Shown piece after piece: positions 60,254 to 64,000 of a stretch of 64,000 nucleotides of DNA. Where the stretch lies: the NCBI GenBank assembly GCA_964526695.1, contig CAZGJA010000139.1, positions 37,450 through 101,449 of the forward strand, given 5' to 3'. The notes under the pieces were generated by a model. That model did no database searches and had not been told where the DNA came from. It saw nothing but the letters and a program-made list of their open reading frames with translations. The position numbers and the translations under genes are program-made. The stretch is from JABWBH01 sp964526695. GTDB lineage: Bacteria > Planctomycetota > Phycisphaerae > UBA1845. Within the stretch, counting starts at the first letter, position 1; the number at the start of each line of letters is the position of its first letter.

Positions 60254-61570
60254 ATGTCCGAACCTCAGATCATCCAAGCCGACTGGACCTACCTGAGCGG
60301 TCGCTTCGTGGACGGCGTGCAGGTCGTCGTGCAGCCTGACGGGCGCATCGGGCAGGTGGGGTCGATGGACCTGCGCCCGACGCGCGTGCTTAAAGACCGG
60401 GCCCTCCTGCCGGGCATGATCAACGTCCACAGTCACGCCTTCCAGCGGGGCCTGCGCGGACTGGGCGAGCTTTTCCCGCACGAGCGACTGGACGAAACCG
60501 CGGCGCGCGGCGACTTCTGGTCGTGGCGGCAGGCCATGTACCAGCTCGTGCTCGACATGGACGCGCGGCGGATGTACGACCTGACGCGGCAGGCGTTCGA
60601 GGAGATGCTCGCCTGCGGAATCACCACGGTCGGCGAGTTTCACTATCTCCACCACGACGGCAGCGGCGAGAACTACACGCTCGACGACGTCGTCCTCCAG
60701 GCCGCGCGCGACGCGGGCATCCGGCTCGTGCTGCTCTACACGTACTACCGCACGGGCGGGATCGGTCAGCCGCTGGCGGGCGGGCAGCTTCGCTTCCACA
60801 CGCCGTCGCCGCGCGAGTATTGGAGGCGCATGGATGAAATCGCGCCGAAGCTGGACGGGCGAACGCAGTCGCTCGGCGCCGTCGTGCACAGCATCCGCGC
60901 GGCCTCGATTGCAGACCTCGTCGAAATCCACCGCGAATCGCAGCGCCGCGGAATGGTCTTCCACATGCACGTCGAGGAGCAGCCCAGGGAGATTGAGGAC
61001 TGCCTGGCGGCCTACGGCTGCACGCCCATGCGCCTCGTCAACGAGCGCCTCGCCGTGGACCCCCGCTTCACCGCCGTCCACTGCACACACACGGCGAAAG
61101 ACGACATGGCCGCCTTCCTGAAATCCGGCGGGCGCGTCTGCCTGTGCCCGCTGACGGAAGCGAACCTCGGCGACGGCATCGCCGACGTGCGGCACATTCT
61201 CGAAAGCGGCGGGCGCGTCTGCATCGGCTCGGACCTCAACTCACGGCTGTGCATGGCCGAGGAGCTGCGGCTGATCGAGTATGCCCAGCGCCTGCGGTCT
61301 CAGCGCCGCGGATGCGTGGCCGACGCGGAAGGCAACGTCGCCCGCCCGCTGCTGGACATGGCCACGCGCCACGGCGCCGAGTCGCTGGCGATCGACGGCG
61401 GCGCGATCGAGCCGGGTCGGCTCGCGGATTTCTTCACGCTCGACCTGACCGCGCCCGCCCTGCGCGGCTGGACGCCGCAAACGCTGCCTGAGTCGTTCAT
61501 CTTTGGAACGTCCGAAAGCGTGGTCGCCGACGTGTGCGTCGGCGGCGTGTGGAGGCGGCCTGCGGATTGA
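60254..61570 (+). CDS. hutF: Formimidoylglutamate deiminase
   Basis: 438 residues from the ATG at 60254. Amidohydrolase landmarks: LLPGMINVHSHAFQRGLRGLGE (HxH metal ligands near 60), GITTVGEFHYLHHDGSG, YTYYRTGGIGQPLAGGQLRF, FHMHVEEQPREIEDCL (third His), AVHCTHTAKDDMAAFL and GRVCIGSDLNSRLCMAEELRLIEY (metal Asp). The HSHAFQR / EFHYLHH / HVEEQ set is specific to HutF rather than guanine or cytosine deaminases. It removes ammonia from N-formimidoyl-L-glutamate in histidine breakdown (HutF-HutG route). No other hut gene is in the window. Confidence 0.92.
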   Translation: MSEPQIIQADWTYLSGRFVDGVQVVVQPDGRIGQVGSMDLRPTRVLKDRALLPGMINVHSHAFQRGLRGLGELFPHERLDETAARGDFWSWRQAMYQLVLDMDARRMYDLTRQAFEEMLACGITTVGEFHYLHHDGSGENYTLDDVVLQAARDAGIRLVLLYTYYRTGGIGQPLAGGQLRFHTPSPREYWRRMDEIAPKLDGRTQSLGAVVHSIRAASIADLVEIHRESQRRGMVFHMHVEEQPREIEDCLAAYGCTPMRLVNERLAVDPRFTAVHCTHTAKDDMAAFLKSGGRVCLCPLTEANLGDGIADVRHILESGGRVCIGSDLNSRLCMAEELRLIEYAQRLRSQRRGCVADAEGNVARPLLDMATRHGAESLAIDGGAIEPGRLADFFTLDLTAPALRGWTPQTLPESFIFGTSESVVADVCVGGVWRRPAD

Positions 61571-61590
61571 ACGGCTGCACCGGCACCGGC

Positions 61591-61711
61591 ACAGGTTGGA
61601 AACCTGTGCCACATACACAGGTTGGAAACCTGTGCCACACACACCGGTTGGAAGCCGGTGCCACACACACCGGTTGGAAGCCGGTGCTACGCACACAGGT
61701 TGGAAACCGGT
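61591..61711. repeat. Five hairpin repeats, ACAGGTT-GGA-AACCTGT type
   Basis: Units at 61591, 61616, 61643, 61669 and 61695, each a 7-bp palindrome around GGA followed by a GTGCCACACACA spacer. Two units are ACAGGTT/AACCTGT, two are ACCGGTT/AGCCGGT with paired changes, and the last is mixed. They fill the gap between the convergent hutF and S9 peptidase genes. Confidence 0.88.
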
Positions 61712-61737
61712 GCCACACACGGCTCTGCGTGACTTCG

Positions 61738-63888
61738 TCAATTCTCGGCTTCGTGCTCCTCGTCCGCCGGTTCCTTCTTCGGTTTCAGCGCCGTGTAGTC
61801 CAGCTCGTGCGCCGGGGGGTCGCCGCCCGGGCCTTTGAGGTAGTGCTCAAACCACTGCATCATGCGCAGGTTGTAGTCCAGGCGCGCGGCGGCTTTGCGG
61901 TTGCCGTGGCCTTCGCCGGGGAAGAGGACCAGCCGCACGGGCGTTTTGCCCCATGTTTTCAGATAACGATACAGCTCCATCGACTGCGACGGATCGACGC
62001 GCGTGTCGTCGGCGCCGGCCATGATGAGCAGCGGCGTGCGGCAGTTCTGAAAGTGCGTGATGGGGCTGCGCTGGCGGAAGAACTCCCAGTCCTCCCAGGG
62101 GTATTTGGTCGCGTGGACCAGCGTCATCTCCTGCGGAATGTCGGTCGTGCCGAACTTGCTGACCAGATCGGAAAGACCGACGAACATCACGCCCGCGGCG
62201 AAATGCTCGGACAGCGCCGTGGCGCACCACGCGGTCGCGTAGCCGCCGTACGAGCCGCCCGTGACGCCGACCTTGGCGCGATCGACCAGCCCGGTTGACG
62301 CCAGATGATCGGCCGCATCGACGAGGTCGTCGAACTCCTTGCCGGCGTAATCGCCCTGATCGAGCTTGGAGAAGGCCACGCCGCGCCCGGTGCTGCCGCG
62401 ATAGTTGGGATAGAAGACGGCGAAGCCCTTCGCGGCGGCGAGTTGGCCGGGGCGGGCGTAGTGCGATTTCCAACCCATGCTCTCGTGCGCCTCGGGTCCG
62501 CCGTGGACGGAGAGGATGAGCGGATAACGTTGCCCGGGCGCTTCATCGATCGGGCGGATCAGCACGCCCTCGATCTCCAGACCGTCTCGGGCCTTGTAGC
62601 GCACCGCTTCCTGCCGCGCGAGGCGCTTGTCCGCCAGCCACGGGTTGCTGATCGTCCCGCGGCGCGGCGCGGCGTCGCCATGCCCCATGGCGTAAGCCTC
62701 AGGCGGGTGCTCCGCGCTTTCACAGAGCGCGGCGGCATTCAGTCCGTTCTTCGTGAGCGACAGGCCCGACAGGACGTGCGTGCCCGCCGGCAGGATGGTC
62801 TTCTGGTTCGCACCGTCCACATCGACCTTGCCGAACGCGGTCCACAGCCCTTCATCGACGAGGTACATGACCGTGTCGTCGTCCTGCCACGCGATCGACG
62901 TGACGTGGCCCGGATAGTTCGGAAGAACATCGCGGACCGCTCCGCCCTCGACGCCGCCGATCATGAGCCGCCCCTCGGCCGGATCGTGCAGGTCGGCCGC
63001 GCCGATGAAGGCAATGTGCCGCCCGTCCGGGCTCCAGCGGAACCCGCCGAGCTTGCCGACGGTGTCGAGGGTCGCGACGATCTTGCCGGTGGCGACATCG
63101 ACCACGTGGAGCTTCTGCTTCATGTACTCGTCGTCGATCAGCGGCGTGGGCGCCAAAGCGACGGCCAGGTGCTGACCGGTGGGGCTGTACTGCACGTCGG
63201 TGGCGGAGCCGGGCAGGTCGAGAGCCTTGGGCCTGGGCGGCTCGTCGTCGGAGAACGAATCGCGCGCGGGTTGCGGCGCGGCGAGCCAGACCTTCACCGA
63301 CCGCAGACCTTCCTCATACACCTGCGCCTTGAAGCCCTTGTCCTGCCGCGTTTTCTTATCCTTGGGTTCCTTCTCCGTGGCGAGGAACGCGACTTGCGCT
63401 GCGTCGGGACTCCACGCATACGCGCCGATGCCGGTGTCGTGTTCGAGAATCTTCCTCGCCTCTCCGCCGAGGAGGAGGTCGATGACATACAGCGAGGTTT
63501 CCTTGTCCTCGCCGCGTTTGGCGCGGAAGGAAATGGACTGGCCGTCGGGCGTCCACTTGATGTCGCTGACGTTGACGTGGCCGGTGATGAAGGGCCGGCT
63601 CTCGCCGCCGGGGGTGAGGATGTGCAGTTCGCTCCACGGCGGGCCGTCGTCATCGACGAAGGGGCGGCGCGGGACGCTGAGCGTGTAGGCCGCCGCCGCG
63701 AACGTGTTATTGTCCGGGTGAATCTGGACGGAGGTCACGCTGCGCAGCCGGGCGATATCGAGCGCCGTGAGGACATTGTCTTGAGCCGGCGCCGGCAGCG
63801 CCGTTGACAGGAGGAACGCCGCCGCGAATGCCGGCAGCGCGCGACGCCGAGGTGCCGTTATACCGTGTAACTGCGTTGCATCTTGCAT
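61738..63888 (-). CDS. S9-family prolyl oligopeptidase / acylaminoacyl-peptidase, secreted
   Basis: 716 residues with a signal peptide (ALPAFAAAFLLSTALPAPAQ). Residues ~40-420 are a WD/TolB-like beta-propeller (VSDIKWTPDGQSISF, GAYAWSPDAAQVAF, GGFRWSPDGRHIAF). The C-terminal alpha/beta hydrolase has LILSVHGGPEAHESMGW, FYPNYRGSTGRG, the nucleophile VTGGSYGGYATAWC (Ser near 546), Asp in MAGADDTRVDPSQS near 630, and His in FPGEGHGNRK near 660. This is a complete S9 catalytic triad. It should cut short peptides in the periplasm or outside. The very C-terminus is Lys/Glu-rich. It stands alone at the right edge, convergent with hutF. Confidence 0.93.
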   Translation of the reverse strand: MQDATQLHGITAPRRRALPAFAAAFLLSTALPAPAQDNVLTALDIARLRSVTSVQIHPDNNTFAAAAYTLSVPRRPFVDDDGPPWSELHILTPGGESRPFITGHVNVSDIKWTPDGQSISFRAKRGEDKETSLYVIDLLLGGEARKILEHDTGIGAYAWSPDAAQVAFLATEKEPKDKKTRQDKGFKAQVYEEGLRSVKVWLAAPQPARDSFSDDEPPRPKALDLPGSATDVQYSPTGQHLAVALAPTPLIDDEYMKQKLHVVDVATGKIVATLDTVGKLGGFRWSPDGRHIAFIGAADLHDPAEGRLMIGGVEGGAVRDVLPNYPGHVTSIAWQDDDTVMYLVDEGLWTAFGKVDVDGANQKTILPAGTHVLSGLSLTKNGLNAAALCESAEHPPEAYAMGHGDAAPRRGTISNPWLADKRLARQEAVRYKARDGLEIEGVLIRPIDEAPGQRYPLILSVHGGPEAHESMGWKSHYARPGQLAAAKGFAVFYPNYRGSTGRGVAFSKLDQGDYAGKEFDDLVDAADHLASTGLVDRAKVGVTGGSYGGYATAWCATALSEHFAAGVMFVGLSDLVSKFGTTDIPQEMTLVHATKYPWEDWEFFRQRSPITHFQNCRTPLLIMAGADDTRVDPSQSMELYRYLKTWGKTPVRLVLFPGEGHGNRKAAARLDYNLRMMQWFEHYLKGPGGDPPAHELDYTALKPKKEPADEEHEAEN

Positions 63889-64000
63889 GGACGTTCTCGT
63901 GGGTTGATGACCGGAATCACTGAAACCCAGGGCAATGCCTCGCCAATCTCACAGCGTTCAATCTTGGGGGGGGGGGGGGGGCGGGCTTTGGGGGGGCGGG
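63889..64000. other. Window end with poly-G run
   Basis: After the S9 peptidase start the sequence ends in a run of 16 G (63966-63981), CGGGC, TTT and more G. This looks like a sequencing or assembly end effect, not biology. The peptidase promoter should lie in the 80 bases before it; no box is convincing. Confidence 0.7.

Noticed and set aside
61591..61711. CRISPR array
   Set aside because: Units are short palindromes with nearly constant spacers (GTGCCACACACA). There are no unique spacers and no cas genes.
62305..63807. 500-residue plus-strand frame opposite the S9 peptidase
   Set aside because: Shadow frame; the minus strand has the full catalytic triad and a signal peptide.
63966..64000. 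G-quadruplex regulatory element
   Set aside because: A 16-G run at the exact window end is more likely a sequencing artefact.

Overview
The window is GC-rich throughout, apart from a few AT-richer leaders and part of one beta-helix gene. It looks like a chromosomal segment of a planctomycete, probably of a Phycisphaerae-like lineage. Four things support this: the small CGxCGYPxRGLP...CPECGSDLRE membrane proteins, lipoproteins and huge beta-helix proteins with DxNGxP-type endings, a DUF1559-like prepilin, and dense families of short palindromic intergenic repeats. This is inference from protein style; there is no rRNA gene to place it. No phage, transposase, integrase, CRISPR array or complete tRNA was seen. 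The last ~40 bases are a poly-G run that looks like a contig-end artefact.

Layout. 1-4.7 kb: a partial VanZ-like gene and a lipoprotein (minus), then an exopolysaccharide-initiating sugar transferase and a REC-GGDEF-HD-GYP regulator (plus). 5-10.4 kb: a GH38-like hydrolase, MoaB, and a large secreted protein with a TIM-barrel look. 10.7-18.3 kb (minus): asparagine synthase-type amidotransferase, glycosyltransferase, SNF2 helicase and LOG-family protein. 18.7-24.1 kb: a membrane protein behind a Fur-box-like palindrome, a two-gene ABC exporter, and an SprT-like metalloprotease. 24.4-26.9 kb (minus): a double-thioredoxin lipoprotein, a zinc-ribbon membrane protein and a prepilin. 27-33.5 kb: B12-binding radical SAM protein, PhnD-like lipoprotein, tryptophan 2,3-dioxygenase and a PPKTE-repeat lipoprotein. 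33.6-41.5 kb (plus): stand-alone LigD-type phosphoesterase, an O-antigen ligase-like/glycosyltransferase/CapA surface-polysaccharide operon, PheT, and a hydrolase-PKD lipoprotein. 42-49.2 kb: two beta-helix proteins, an ATP-grasp ligase and a small unknown protein. 49.2-54.1 kb (minus): a nuo (complex I) cluster ordered I-A-B-hicB-hicA-C-uma2-D. 54.2-64 kb: cinA, a type IIG restriction-modification enzyme overlapping a half-length asparaginase, an FHA protein, HutF and an S9 peptidase.

How the genes relate. The sugar transferase, asparagine synthase, glycosyltransferases, Wzy/ligase and CapA are typical of surface polysaccharide production, but they lie in three separated pieces. Tryptophan dioxygenase and HutF point to amino-acid catabolism. 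The nuo block encodes the hydrophilic connecting module of complex I (B, C, D, I) plus NuoA; the remaining subunits are not in the window.

The most unusual signals are these. (1) A HicBA toxin-antitoxin pair is threaded into the nuo operon through two consecutive ATGA overlaps, and its HicA is shortened. (2) A family of GNRA-loop hairpins occurs between genes and also twice in-frame inside cinA, with a compensatory base pair between copies. (3) Other intergenic hairpin families also show compensatory stem changes. (4) Exactly eight copies of an 8-bp repeat lie just after the start codon of a giant beta-helix protein, a layout that could allow phase variation. (5) Two enzymes have apparently lost catalytic residues: the HD-GYP domain and an alpha/beta hydrolase.
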